Below the pieces are notes generated by a model. The model worked only from the letters and a program-made list of their open reading frames with translations, searched no databases and was not told the origin of the DNA. From NCBI GenBank assembly GCA_903837355.1, contig CAILUI010000297.1:1-33596 (forward strand): 33,596 bases of DNA, given 5' to 3'. Within the stretch, counting starts at the first letter, position 1. Each line of letters starts with the position of its first letter. Shown piece after piece: positions 8,055 to 16,735 of this stretch. The translations under genes and the position numbers were made by a program. This DNA comes from an uncultured Victivallales bacterium (GTDB taxonomy: Bacteria > Verrucomicrobiota > Lentisphaeria > Oligosphaerales > JAFGRS01).

Positions 8055-11000
8055 CTAGGGCCAGCTCTGGACGACGCAGCCAATCCCCTTCGGGCCGAGC
8101 TCCAGCGGCAGGCTCGCGAAGCCGCCTGACACCACGGGTGAGAGCGGCGTGCCGTTCCAGGCGTCCTCGTAGGTCGCCCCTGCCACCTGCGGCACCCGCA
8201 ACAGTGCCCCCCTGACCGTGCGCCCGTTCGCGTTGTACAGCGTCCACACCGTCTCTTTCGCGGCGGAGAAGCGGTTCGCGAAGACGCCGGCGACCGCGGT
8301 CGGCACGAGCGGTTCGACCTGCTCGGAGGAGAATGCCTCCCGGTGCGCGCACAGAACCTGCAGCGCCTGGCGCTGGAAGGCGCGCGAGGCCGCGTCGTAG
8401 TTGGGCAGGTTCGGCACCCCGAGGTCGTAGCTCTCCCCGTTGAAGAAGGGGATCTTGAGGAGCCACCAGTTCCCGGCGCGGGTGGCGACGTAGTAGATGA
8501 TGTGGAACTGCTTGAAGCGGGGGAAGGCAAAGCGTGGCAGGTCGATGAAGTGGGGCGCCAGGGGCTCCTGGTCTACGCTCCAGAGGGCCTGGTAGGTGAA
8601 GGAGCCGTCGAGGATCTGCCGGCTGACTTCGGCTGGCGGGTATTCCGTGTAGAGGGCCACTTCGGGTCCGACCGCGGCCCGGATGCCCTTGAGCATGGCC
8701 ACCTCGGCTGCGTAGGGGATCTCGTAGCCATTGTGGCCGTGGTCCTTGGCGCGGCAGATCCAGCGGCCGTCGGTGGCGCCCATCTCGTCGATGTACATCC
8801 CCTTGAGGCCGAAGTCCCGGTGGATGCGTCCGTAGACGCCGATGAGGTACTGGCGCCAGGGCTCGAGGGTGGGGCACTCGTTGTAGGCGGCGTACTCCTT
8901 GATGTACTGGGGCGTCTGATCGGGAAGCTTGATGGCCCATTCCTTTGCATGCGCCCCGCTGAACTGCCCCTTGTCGCAGTTGAGGTAGCCGTCCTGGTAG
9001 GTCCCGACGCCGATGCCCGCCGCCTGTGCGGCAGCGATGTTGGCGCGGAACCAGTCCTTGCCGCCGACGCTCTCGTCATAGTGGTCGTAGTCGCCCCACT
9101 CCCCGTACTGCGGCGTCGCCCAGCAGCCGTACAGGTGCACGTAGTCGCATACACCCATATACTCGCGCATGATGTCGATGGTCGGCTGCAGGGCGCCGCG
9201 CTGCTTGGGGTCAGCGGTGACATCGAAGTGGGCATTGACGGTGATGAAGGCGAAGGTGCGCTCCCACCAGGGCTTCGCCAGGGGCGGCTGGTACCAGGTC
9301 GCCAGCCATTGGCGGTAGGCGCCGAAGATGGCACGCCAGTCGCCGGCGCAGCCCTGCAGCGCGGCCTCGGTGGCCGTAAAGGTGGCGCCCGGCGCCAGGT
9401 CGCGCTCGGGGTACTCGGGGGACCATTCGCCGCCGCCGTCGGTCTTGGCCAGACGGATGAAGTGGTGCTGTGCCTGCGTATCATGCGTGAGGCAGGCCAG
9501 GGCGAGGCCGGTCGTGGGGTTGAAGAAGCCATCGACCTGCAACGGGTGGTTCTCGCCGAGAGGATCGCGGAAGCTGGTGTTGGCAGAGTTGATGATGCCG
9601 CCGCGGTGGCCGGAGAGGTACCAGGTGTCGGCGGCAGAGCCGAGCGTGACGCCGCGCAGGACCGGAAAGCGCAGGGTGGTGGTGACGGGCTCGGTGCCTT
9701 CGTTGCGGAGCGCCATGCGCAGGAGGACGCCGTCCGGCTCGCCGGGGACGCAGTCCACGCTGGCCGACAGTTGTGCGGCCTGATTCCGGAGCTGGTAGCG
9801 CGTCCCGGCGCCGACCGCCGCGGTCGTCACGACCGCCCAGTCGGCAGCCGGCAGCACCTTACCGCCCATACTGACCTCGAAGACCGGTCCCTGAGCGCAG
9901 CCGAGCGCACCGGCTACGCCGCGGACGCTGAGCTGCGACCAAGCGAGGCCCGCCTGCGTGTCGAACGTGGCCACGAGGTCGCGGCTCCCCGTCCACAGGG
10001 GCTGGCCGGGCCGATGGAGCGCGAGATGCTCCCAGGTCGGTTCGCGCACCCGCGGCGTGCCAGAGTTCACCGTCACCCCCAGGATGGCGAAGCTCGCCGT
10101 CTGCATGTTATCGTGCAGCAGGAGCGCGGTGGCTTGGCGGGTGGGGTCAGGATGAACGACATGCACGGCAATCCCACGCTTGAGACCCCAGGTGGCCGCT
10201 GCCGCCTGCAGGGGGAGCATGAAGTCCGGCGGGCCGCTCTGGTAGCGGATCTCGCAGACGGCCTTCTCGGGCTCGGTAAGGACCTCCTGCGGGCGCGGGT
10301 TCAGGGAGTCGATGCCCCACGGCTCGGTCGCCGGCGCCGCGGCGGCGGTCAGCAGATACACTTCGCGGGCGCTGGCCGGCAGCGGGGCTTCCAGCGCAGC
10401 CATCTCGCAGGTGCCGCTCTGCCGTACCTGGGCGAGCTCGGGCAGGACGTCGAAGGGGATGCCGCCGACGCTGAGGCGCGAGGAGGTGAACCAGTCGGCG
10501 ATCCCGAGCCGCAGGCTCAGGAAAGCCGAGGTGCGACCGCCGCTCACGTGCGGGGGCATGACGGTGAAGCCATCCTGGCCGGCCGGCCAGGCGCCGGCGC
10601 GGGGCTCGTAGGCCAGCACCTGCGCCAGCGGCCACTGCGGCGCGTGCGAGCCGAAGGTGATGCTGTCCAGGGTCAGCGTCGCCTGCTCGCCGACGGCGTC
10701 GAGGCCGACCGCGAGCTGCGTGGCCTTGAAGCTCTGGCCCAAGCGCACGGTCAGGTTGTGCCAGGCGCCATCGGCCTTGACCGCGGCGAGCAGCAAGGGG
10801 TGCAGGCTGTGTCCCTGCGCGCCGCTGGCGTCGTCGCCCAGCCAGAGCGCGTAGCCGGAGGTGCTGATCTGGCCCGTGGCCCGGTAGCGCACGGAGAAGA
10901 GGGGCATGGCCGCCAGGTCCACGGCTTCCGGGAGGGTCAGCGTCCAGCGCATCCCCTTGCCCGCGCCGCCGGCCCTGAAAGCCACCGTGCTCCCGTCCGG

Positions 11001-11648
11001 CGTCGCCGCGAAGTCGGTGGCCGGCGTGAGGGTCCAGGCCGGCTGTGGCGTGAGCGTGAGCTGGCGCCAGTCGAAGACGACACTGCGGCGCACCGCGGCC
11101 CGCACCCGCGCGACCCGGGCGTCGGCGGGGAGGTCGTCGCTGAAGCTGATCCGGTCCACGGTCAACGTCGCCTTGCCCACGTCGCCCACGATCACCTTGA
11201 TGGCGATAGCGGAGGTCGGCTCCTGCGGCACGACCTGCAGCAGATCCACGGCGAGGGTGTGCCAGGAGCCGTCGATGGTGACCTCGTCACTGGCCGCGTA
11301 CGACTGCCCGCCCGGAGTACCCTCGACCCCGTGCAGGAAGTACTCACCGGGCAGCGCGGAGAGGCCGTCGCCTTTGTAGTGTACCAGCAGATACCGGCTG
11401 TCGCCGGAGATCTCTTCCTCGCGCAGGTTGATGAGGAACGGTATCTGCCGATTCGCACCTTCGGCACGGAAGACGAGAGCGCCGCCCTCGTCGCTCACGC
11501 CGAACTGGGTGGCGCGGCTGTCCGCGCCGACCCAGCCGAGGCAGGGCGACCAGCGCGCGGCGCTCGCGACCGCGAGGGAATCCAGTGCCCAGACCCGAAC
11601 CCCGGCGGCCAGGACGGCGGCGGCCACGAGGAGAACTCGTTTCGTCAT
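8055..11648 (-). CDS. Large exported TIM-barrel glycoside hydrolase-like protein (resembles DUF6259-type proteins)
   Basis: The 1197-residue product has a signal peptide (residues 1 to about 21, ending VWA). Two successive beta-sandwich modules follow, at roughly residues 25-190 and 190-345. They look like repeats of each other: both contain a WHTLAVDL/WHNLTVRL strand and end in TLTVDRISF/TLTLDSITF, as in carbohydrate-binding modules. A middle beta-rich region leads to a C-terminal catalytic-like barrel from about residue 770. This contains YVHLYGCWATPQYGEWGDYD, GVGTYQDGYLNCD, GLKGMYIDEMGATDG and ALYTEYPP, which offer acidic residues suited to a hydrolase. The overall pattern resembles DUF6259-type putative glycoside hydrolases, but the substrate is unknown. 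The ATG at 11648 follows GAGG by 7 nt. A long open frame on the opposite strand is a high-GC shadow. Confidence 0.85.
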   Translation of the reverse strand: MTKRVLLVAAAVLAAGVRVWALDSLAVASAARWSPCLGWVGADSRATQFGVSDEGGALVFRAEGANRQIPFLINLREEEISGDSRYLLVHYKGDGLSALPGEYFLHGVEGTPGGQSYAASDEVTIDGSWHTLAVDLLQVVPQEPTSAIAIKVIVGDVGKATLTVDRISFSDDLPADARVARVRAAVRRSVVFDWRQLTLTPQPAWTLTPATDFAATPDGSTVAFRAGGAGKGMRWTLTLPEAVDLAAMPLFSVRYRATGQISTSGYALWLGDDASGAQGHSLHPLLLAAVKADGAWHNLTVRLGQSFKATQLAVGLDAVGEQATLTLDSITFGSHAPQWPLAQVLAYEPRAGAWPAGQDGFTVMPPHVSGGRTSAFLSLRLGIADWFTSSRLSVGGIPFDVLPELAQVRQSGTCEMAALEAPLPASAREVYLLTAAAAPATEPWGIDSLNPRPQEVLTEPEKAVCEIRYQSGPPDFMLPLQAAAATWGLKRGIAVHVVHPDPTRQATALLLHDNMQTASFAILGVTVNSGTPRVREPTWEHLALHRPGQPLWTGSRDLVATFDTQAGLAWSQLSVRGVAGALGCAQGPVFEVSMGGKVLPAADWAVVTTAAVGAGTRYQLRNQAAQLSASVDCVPGEPDGVLLRMALRNEGTEPVTTTLRFPVLRGVTLGSAADTWYLSGHRGGIINSANTSFRDPLGENHPLQVDGFFNPTTGLALACLTHDTQAQHHFIRLAKTDGGGEWSPEYPERDLAPGATFTATEAALQGCAGDWRAIFGAYRQWLATWYQPPLAKPWWERTFAFITVNAHFDVTADPKQRGALQPTIDIMREYMGVCDYVHLYGCWATPQYGEWGDYDHYDESVGGKDWFRANIAAAQAAGIGVGTYQDGYLNCDKGQFSGAHAKEWAIKLPDQTPQYIKEYAAYNECPTLEPWRQYLIGVYGRIHRDFGLKGMYIDEMGATDGRWICRAKDHGHNGYEIPYAAEVAMLKGIRAAVGPEVALYTEYPPAEVSRQILDGSFTYQALWSVDQEPLAPHFIDLPRFAFPRFKQFHIIYYVATRAGNWWLLKIPFFNGESYDLGVPNLPNYDAASRAFQRQALQVLCAHREAFSSEQVEPLVPTAVAGVFANRFSAAKETVWTLYNANGRTVRGALLRVPQVAGATYEDAWNGTPLSPVVSGGFASLPLELGPKGIGCVVQSWP

Positions 11649-11696
11649 GTCAGACCTCGCTTCTCCGCAACGCTAACCTGAACACCCCCCCGGGAG

Positions 11697-11987
11697 TCAC
11701 CTCAGTCGCCGAGGTTGTCCTTCACCACGTCGATTCCCGGGAACGCCAATCGCCTGATTGGCGGCAAGACGGCCAGGGTGCTCCGCCCCCGCGCGGTCGG
11801 ACGCGGCGGCCGGCGGGGTTGCGCGGGGGCAGGATCCGGACGTCTGTCGGCGGCAGTGCCGACAGCGCTCGTCGGCGCACCACTGGCAACTGTGGCAGTC
11901 GGGGCAGGGGTGCTTCTTCAGCGTCGCTGGCTGGGGGTCGGGGACGTAGAACTGCCCAGGCCGTCCCGGGATGCTGATGAACGGCAT
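11697..11987 (-). CDS. Small cysteine-rich protein, probably metal-binding
   Basis: A compact protein starts at the ATG at 11987, behind GGGAG about 10 nt upstream. It begins MPFISIPGRPGQFYVPD. Residues 28-45 carry six cysteines with the pattern C-x2-C-x2-C-x2-C-x4-C-x2-C (CPDCHSCQWCADERCRHC), suited to zinc or an iron-sulfur cluster. I have the impression of similar short hypothetical proteins in other anaerobes but cannot name a family. The part after about residue 55 is low-complexity. The last 30 codons run through a palindromic repeat (11736-11766), so the original gene may have been shorter and its 3' end replaced by repeat sequence. It lies 71 nt downstream of the AbrB-like gene on the same strand. 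Confidence 0.6.
   Translation of the reverse strand: MPFISIPGRPGQFYVPDPQPATLKKHPCPDCHSCQWCADERCRHCRRQTSGSCPRATPPAAASDRAGAEHPGRLAANQAIGVPGNRRGEGQPRRLR
11736..11766. repeat. Palindromic repeat copy (GCCAATC/GATTGGC hairpin)
   Basis: The GGGAACGCCAATC arm, GCCT loop and GATTGGC arm match the first hairpin of the cluster at 7945, with a changed loop. It overlaps the 3' end of the cysteine-rich gene. Confidence 0.75.
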
Positions 11988-12058
11988 GCTTGCAGGCTCC
12001 CTTCCGCGTCCACAGCCGAGGGTGCGGCCGGAGAGCAAATGGCATTGCCGAGATCCCG

Positions 12059-12289
12059 CTACGGGCGAGGGGCGCGGACCCTCGCCAGATAGTCGTCAAC
12101 ACTCAGTCCGCCCGGGATACGTCCCTTGCCGCGCCAGCGCTGCAACGCATCGTCCGGCTGGACCTTACGCCCGACCAGTTTCCCCTGCGTCGCCTCGAAG
12201 TCGAGGACTGCTCCAGGCCGCAGGCCGAGCTTGTCCCGACAGCCCTTTGGGATGGTGATCTGGCCCTTTTCAGAGAGAATAGCTTTCAT
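12059..12289 (-). CDS. AbrB/MazE/SpoVT-type swapped-hairpin DNA-binding protein
   Basis: The 76-residue product begins MKAILSEKGQITIPKGCRDK and continues LGLRPGAVLDFEAT. This is the classic AbrB-like fold: a short strand, the G-Q-I-T-I-P turn, a helix and the LGL-x-PG motif. Such proteins are antitoxins or transition-state regulators that bind DNA as dimers. The C-terminal 30 residues end in SVDDYLARVRAP, resembling a toxin-binding tail of antitoxins. The expected toxin (PIN or MazF type) does not follow: the next same-strand gene is the cysteine-rich protein. The ATG at 12289 is used because the fold starts there; the ribosome binding site is weak. Confidence 0.85.
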   Translation of the reverse strand: MKAILSEKGQITIPKGCRDKLGLRPGAVLDFEATQGKLVGRKVQPDDALQRWRGKGRIPGGLSVDDYLARVRAPRP

Positions 12290-12344
12290 ACTCAGAATGT
12301 AGTCTTTCCTACCTGCACAATCTATACGGCCTTGGGATCCCACC

Positions 12345-15300
12345 TTAATGCCCAGGCGCCAGGGCCGGGCCGAGGGTGCGGCTGACGGAGGTGCCGGCGG
12401 GGAGGGTCAGGGTCTCGGCGAAGGTCAGGCCGCTGAGGTGCGGGTTGCTGCGCACGGCGATGGTCAGCTCCGCATCAGTAGGGTTATGGATCTCAGCGAT
12501 CCAGGTCTTCCAGTCGCGGGAGCGGGTGACGTTGAGCACGACCTCGGGGCGGTCGGCGAGCAGGGGGTGGCCGAGGAACAGGCGGCGGCCTTCGTCCTCA
12601 GCGCGGAGCACGGCATAGCCGAGGCCGGCCTCGACGGCGATCAGGCGGGTCTTGGTGCTGGTGGTAGGGTTAGCGCCAACCGTTTGGCAGAAGGCGGTCC
12701 AGCGGTCATTCAGGCCGGACACCGTCACCCCGAGGTTGCCCGCCAGGCCTGCTACGCCGGTGAGCTGGCCGAGGAAGCAGCCCTCCTTGCCAGCCGCGAG
12801 CGGCGCCGGGTAGTCGGGGGCGCCCACTGTTCCCTGGGTGGCGGCGAAGGTGTAAGCCGGGGCGCCGGTGAGGCCGTAGTCGGCGACGATCTTCGCTGCC
12901 AGCGCGGCGGGGTCGTCGACCTTGCGGTGCAGGCCGACCTGCAGCAGGCGGGCGCGCCGTTTGCTGCCCGCCTTGAGCACAGCGCCGTCAGGCTTGAAGC
13001 CGAGGCCGTAGTTGACCCCGTCGCCTTGGAGCAGCAGCCCTTCGCCAAGGCTGTAGACCACCAGTGAGCCGAAGGGGCTCTTGAGCAGGCCAACGTAATC
13101 GCCGCGGTTGAAGGGGAAGGTCTGCAGGGGTTTGGCCTTGAGTTCGCCGCTGTCGACGGTCTGGCCGGCACAGACGGTGACGCGCTGGGTGGCGGTCGAG
13201 CCCAGGATGCTGCCCACGCTCAGGGCATAGGCGCCCGTGGGCGTGACCGGGATGTCCTTGAGCACCTCGAAGTCCTGGTCCCAGAGGTAGATGCTCACGC
13301 CGTCGACCTTGATCAGGTACAGGTACTGGCGCGCGGTGGTCTTGAGGAAGGCGGACGGCGTGACCGGGTAGAGGGTGTGCCAGACGTGGATCACCGGCTT
13401 GGCGTCGACCGGGAAGACGCCGTCCAGCAGGCGTTCCCCGATGAGCACATCCGAGGCGTTCACCACACGCTGCGGTTGCACGTGCGCCGCGCCCTCCTGG
13501 CCGGCCACCAGTTGCGCCTCCCAGCCCATGGATTCTGGGGCCTGGTCGCCGTACCAGCACGAGGGGCTGAACGAGGTTTGCGGGTGTTGCTCGGGCGAGC
13601 CGTCGTAGCTCATGGCGCCGACCCCGAGTTGGGCGTCGAAGACGAAGCAGCCGACCGGCCGGGTGCGACCATTCCACGGCCCCTTGTCCGGCATCGGCGT
13701 GTCACCGCCGTAGCCGACATAGAAGGGGCTGCCGTCGGCGCGCTTCTGCATGCTGTAGAGGAGTTGGTTGTTGCGGTCGGCGCATTGCGTGTCGCGCAGC
13801 AGCCAGGAGTCGCTGGTGATGTCGCGGCTGAGCGCCTCGCGGCCCTGCAGGTCGAAGGCGCGGACGTAGATCGCCTTCTGGCGTTCGCGGCCAAGGCTGG
13901 TAGCGATGTGGAACTCCTTGGCTCCGGCGGGCAGGTAGCGGCGGATGACCGTGGTGCCGTCCATGAGGCGGACCTCCTTGAGCCCGGCCGGGGAGGTCAC
14001 GGTCAGCTCGAGGGGCCACTCCTGCAGGCGCGGGGTCCAGAGGTCGCCCTCGGCGTCGGTGTCGCCGCGCGGCAGGGTCAGGTTGATACTGGGGCCATTG
14101 GAGAGGAAGACCTGGCCAAAGCAGGGCGCCCCGGGGAAGAGGTTTCGGGCCGAGCGTCCGGCGAGGGTGTTGAGGAAGGGGTCGAGCTTCGCGGTGCCCT
14201 CGATGCCGATCTCATTGTGGTAGTAAACGCCCTGCGTCACCAGCGCCATCTCCGCGGCGTCGGTCATCAGCGTCAGCGCCAGGGGCCAGAGGAACTGGCC
14301 GTTACGGGCCTCCTGGGCATAGGAGTCGAGCACCGCCTCGACCGTCTGGCCGCCCTCCTGAGTGATGACCCCCATGCAGCTCACATTGCGGGCATCGGCG
14401 TGCGGGTAGGGGTTGTCCTTGAAGCGGTACCAGCCGCTGTGGTTCTCGAAGCCGCAGAGGGTGTAGAGCCAGAGCAGGTCGAGGGTCGGCCCGGGGTCGG
14501 TCATGGCCCGGAAGCGCTTGCCGGTGGCGTCCAACAGCATGGGCGAAGGGAGTTTGAGGTACTTGCCGAAAGCGAACTCATGGTTGCCGTCGGCATTCTC
14601 GTAGGTGATGCCCGGGAGAGCCAGGAAGGCGCCGTCGGAGAGGCGCCGGCACTCGGCTTTGAGCGTGGCGAAGCCGTCGGGTTTGAGGGCCGCAAAATCC
14701 TCCAGGAAGATGACGAAGTCCAGCCCGGCCGCCTTGGCGGCGGCGACGTACTCCGCCGGCGTGCTTGCCCCGGAGGAGTGGCGGGTGCGCGGGCCGATGA
14801 CGCCCTTGCAGGACTTCCAGGCGGTGGTGGTGGCCATCTCCGGCGCGGGTGGCCGGCGGAACTGGGCAGTCTCGAGCGCGTCGGCGTGGGCGGCCAGCCA
14901 GCGGAAGGTGTTGAGGTAGAGCGTCTGCAGGTTGCTGGGGTGGCCCGCGCTGCCCACGGTGAGGTAGGCCTCGTGCACCTTACGGTCGTCGTCCGAGGCG
15001 ATGGCGCGGGTGAAGACGATGTCCGGCAGCAGGCCGAAGTAGGCGACGCGGCCCTGGCCACACTCGCGGACGCCGGCCAGCGGCACCTCGCGGGCGAAGC
15101 CCGCGCTGCGGGCATCCTGGTCCACCTCAGCCAGTCCGAGCTGGAAGAGCTCGCTCCGCGAGTTCGGCCCGGCCGAGAGCACGACCTGCCAGGGCTCCTG
15201 CGGCAGGAAGGGCATCACCCCGCCGAGGCTCATCATATCCACATAGGAGTGATAGAGGACGCCCGTGACGCCCGCGGCGACCGGGCCGGCGACCGCCGTC

Positions 15301-16277
15301 GTATAGGTGTACAGGTCGCTGCCCCAGGCGCCGACCGGCTGCGTGAGGGCCGGATCGGAGACGGTCTTCTCAAGCAGAATCCGGGTGCCAAAGCGGCGTG
15401 CCAGGGCGAAGGCCAGGGTCTGCGCGGTGATCACCTGGCCGGCCTGCTGGGTCAGGAGGACCCCGCCGCCCGCGGCCACGTAGTCGCCCAGCAAGGCGAT
15501 CGTGCCTTCGTCCTGCGGCGTCAGGTCGGGGCGCAACGGCAGGTTGACCATGACCACGACCCGGCACTGCTTGAGCAGGGCCGGCGTGAGGTTATCCCAG
15601 GTCTCGAAGGTGACGCGGTCCCAGCCGGCGGCGGCGAGCGCCGCGTCCCAGAGATAGGTGAGCTTGGCGGCGCCGACGAAGAGGATGCGGCTGGGCTTGC
15701 CGGTGGCGGGACCGACCTCGGTGCGCCGCAGAGCAACATCATCGAAGCGGTACTCGCCCGGCTTGTCGACGCGCAGCTCGAACTGGATGTCGCGCGTGCC
15801 GAACGGCACCTGTACCGGCTCGACGATCTGCCGCCAGTCGGCGCTCTTTGGCAAGGCCACGGCGGCATTCCCCTTGGGCACCGCTGTGCCGCCCTCCGTA
15901 CCCGTGAAGCTCATGACGATGGCCGCAGCCTGCTCCGGGGCGCGGTACCAGAGCGAGACCTGGTCCGGGAGCTGGTCGTCGGCCTGGATCACGATGTGCT
16001 GGTACCAACTGGCATAGACCTGCGGCAGGCCACCGACGGCGATGGCCGCGGCCTGCAGTCCGCTGTGGTAGTCCTGGGCGTCGGTCGTGCCGCGGATGAA
16101 GTCCTGGTTGTGGTTGACGAAGGCCCAGTTGCGGTAGGGATCGTCGAGCGGCGGCGTGAGGGCCTCCTCGAAGCCGGGATTGCGGATCAGGTTACCTTCG
16201 TTGGTCTGCGCCGGGGCGAGCGTCATGAAAGCCGCAATGAAAAACGTTAATATACTGCAATAGAATAACTTGCGCAT
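12345..16277 (-). CDS. Giant exported multidomain protein: CBM-like, glutamine-amidotransferase-like and degenerate PHP-like regions
   Basis: The 1310-residue protein has a signal peptide (residues 1 to about 23). A carbohydrate-binding-like module follows, beginning NLIRNPGFEEAL and ending FDDVALRR (to about residue 187), as in CBM4/9-type sandwiches. Residues of roughly 195-470 begin ILFVGAAKLTYLWDAAL and contain GGGVLLTQQAG, the look of a class I glutamine amidotransferase-like fold as found in beta-galactosidase middle domains or ThuA-like proteins. At about 490-580, RHSSGASTPAEYVAAAKAAG followed by DFVIFLEDF and LPGITYEN tracks the PHP phosphoesterase fold. The first HxH metal pair is missing, so activity is doubtful. 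The remaining 700 residues are beta-rich. The ATG follows GAGAGG by 8 nt, and the gene starts only 15 nt after the GspK-like fragment, so it may be the last gene of the pseudopilin operon. Confidence 0.8.
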   Translation of the reverse strand: MRKLFYCSILTFFIAAFMTLAPAQTNEGNLIRNPGFEEALTPPLDDPYRNWAFVNHNQDFIRGTTDAQDYHSGLQAAAIAVGGLPQVYASWYQHIVIQADDQLPDQVSLWYRAPEQAAAIVMSFTGTEGGTAVPKGNAAVALPKSADWRQIVEPVQVPFGTRDIQFELRVDKPGEYRFDDVALRRTEVGPATGKPSRILFVGAAKLTYLWDAALAAAGWDRVTFETWDNLTPALLKQCRVVVMVNLPLRPDLTPQDEGTIALLGDYVAAGGGVLLTQQAGQVITAQTLAFALARRFGTRILLEKTVSDPALTQPVGAWGSDLYTYTTAVAGPVAAGVTGVLYHSYVDMMSLGGVMPFLPQEPWQVVLSAGPNSRSELFQLGLAEVDQDARSAGFAREVPLAGVRECGQGRVAYFGLLPDIVFTRAIASDDDRKVHEAYLTVGSAGHPSNLQTLYLNTFRWLAAHADALETAQFRRPPAPEMATTTAWKSCKGVIGPRTRHSSGASTPAEYVAAAKAAGLDFVIFLEDFAALKPDGFATLKAECRRLSDGAFLALPGITYENADGNHEFAFGKYLKLPSPMLLDATGKRFRAMTDPGPTLDLLWLYTLCGFENHSGWYRFKDNPYPHADARNVSCMGVITQEGGQTVEAVLDSYAQEARNGQFLWPLALTLMTDAAEMALVTQGVYYHNEIGIEGTAKLDPFLNTLAGRSARNLFPGAPCFGQVFLSNGPSINLTLPRGDTDAEGDLWTPRLQEWPLELTVTSPAGLKEVRLMDGTTVIRRYLPAGAKEFHIATSLGRERQKAIYVRAFDLQGREALSRDITSDSWLLRDTQCADRNNQLLYSMQKRADGSPFYVGYGGDTPMPDKGPWNGRTRPVGCFVFDAQLGVGAMSYDGSPEQHPQTSFSPSCWYGDQAPESMGWEAQLVAGQEGAAHVQPQRVVNASDVLIGERLLDGVFPVDAKPVIHVWHTLYPVTPSAFLKTTARQYLYLIKVDGVSIYLWDQDFEVLKDIPVTPTGAYALSVGSILGSTATQRVTVCAGQTVDSGELKAKPLQTFPFNRGDYVGLLKSPFGSLVVYSLGEGLLLQGDGVNYGLGFKPDGAVLKAGSKRRARLLQVGLHRKVDDPAALAAKIVADYGLTGAPAYTFAATQGTVGAPDYPAPLAAGKEGCFLGQLTGVAGLAGNLGVTVSGLNDRWTAFCQTVGANPTTSTKTRLIAVEAGLGYAVLRAEDEGRRLFLGHPLLADRPEVVLNVTRSRDWKTWIAEIHNPTDAELTIAVRSNPHLSGLTFAETLTLPAGTSVSRTLGPALAPGH

Positions 16278-16292
16278 GCTATCATCCTCTCG

Positions 16293-16472
16293 CTACGGGC
16301 GCACGGTGATCTCGGCCGCCCGTGCCTGCAGTTGCTGGGCCTGGCGGCGATTGGCGTCGCGTAGACAGGAGTTGGCCTGCAGGGCGCTGCCCAGAGCCAG
16401 GAAGATAGCCGCGGCGATGGCGAGGACGAAAAGAGTGACGTAACCGCCTTCGCGCGCGCCGACGTTCGCCAC
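16293..16472 (-). CDS. Short GspK/PilX-like pseudopilin fragment
   Basis: From a GTG at 16472 the frame gives 59 residues: a short basic leader (VANVGAREGG), a hydrophobic helix (YVTLFVLAIAAAIFLALGSA) and an amphipathic helix ending at a stop. This looks like the N-terminal cleavage region and helix of a GspK-type minor pseudopilin, which normally lacks the +5 glutamate as here. The globular domain of several hundred residues that GspK should have is absent. The gene is separated from the pseudopilin genes upstream by 263 nt of repeat-rich DNA, so the beginning may also be altered. It could be a very short functional pilin-like peptide or a remnant. Confidence 0.45.
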   Translation of the reverse strand: MANVGAREGGYVTLFVLAIAAAIFLALGSALQANSCLRDANRRQAQQLQARAAEITVRP

Positions 16473-16621
16473 AGATTGAGGTCGGCGTCGATACAGCCCG
16501 CCGCGGCAGGGCGCGGCAGGCTGGGGGCATGGCTCAAAGCGGTGTCGAGCCACCGGCAGTCCAAAGCTTGGCCTGACGGCCGTCGCAGTAGGGTACCGAG
16601 TCCCGGCAACGACGGGGCTCT

Positions 16622-16704
16622 TTGGACTGCGGCGGCTGGACGCCGCTTTCGAGCGGGCCCAGCGCCCGCAGGGGCTGCGCACGGCGGGTGGGTGGGCGGT
16701 CCAA
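16622..16704. repeat. Palindromic repeat with closing outer stem
   Basis: TTGGAC at 16622-16627 pairs with GTCCAA at 16699-16704. Inside lie a GCGGC/GCCGC hairpin with a TGGAC loop and a GCGGGC/GCCCGC hairpin (16653-16669). The first part (TTTGGACTGCGGCGGCTGGA) recurs inverted at about 21666-21702, with a more distant version at about 21747-21776. It sits between pseudopilin genes and probably interrupts the operon. Confidence 0.7.
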
Positions 16705-16735
16705 GGTGGAACCTTCACCCGGCTGGGGTCGGTAT

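Noticed and set aside
8343..11681. 1112-codon open frame on the plus strand
   Set aside because: It is antisense to the hydrolase gene, has a biased low-complexity composition (Gly, Arg, Val, Ala) and no domain resemblance; the minus-strand gene has a signal peptide and barrel motifs. It is a high-GC shadow.
11697..12058. A PIN or MazF-type toxin partner for the AbrB-like gene
   Set aside because: No frame downstream or upstream carries the acidic PIN residues or MazF motifs; the neighbour is the cysteine-rich protein.
13377..16250. 957-codon open frame on the plus strand
   Set aside because: It mirrors codon positions of the 1310-aa minus-strand gene and shows no family motif.
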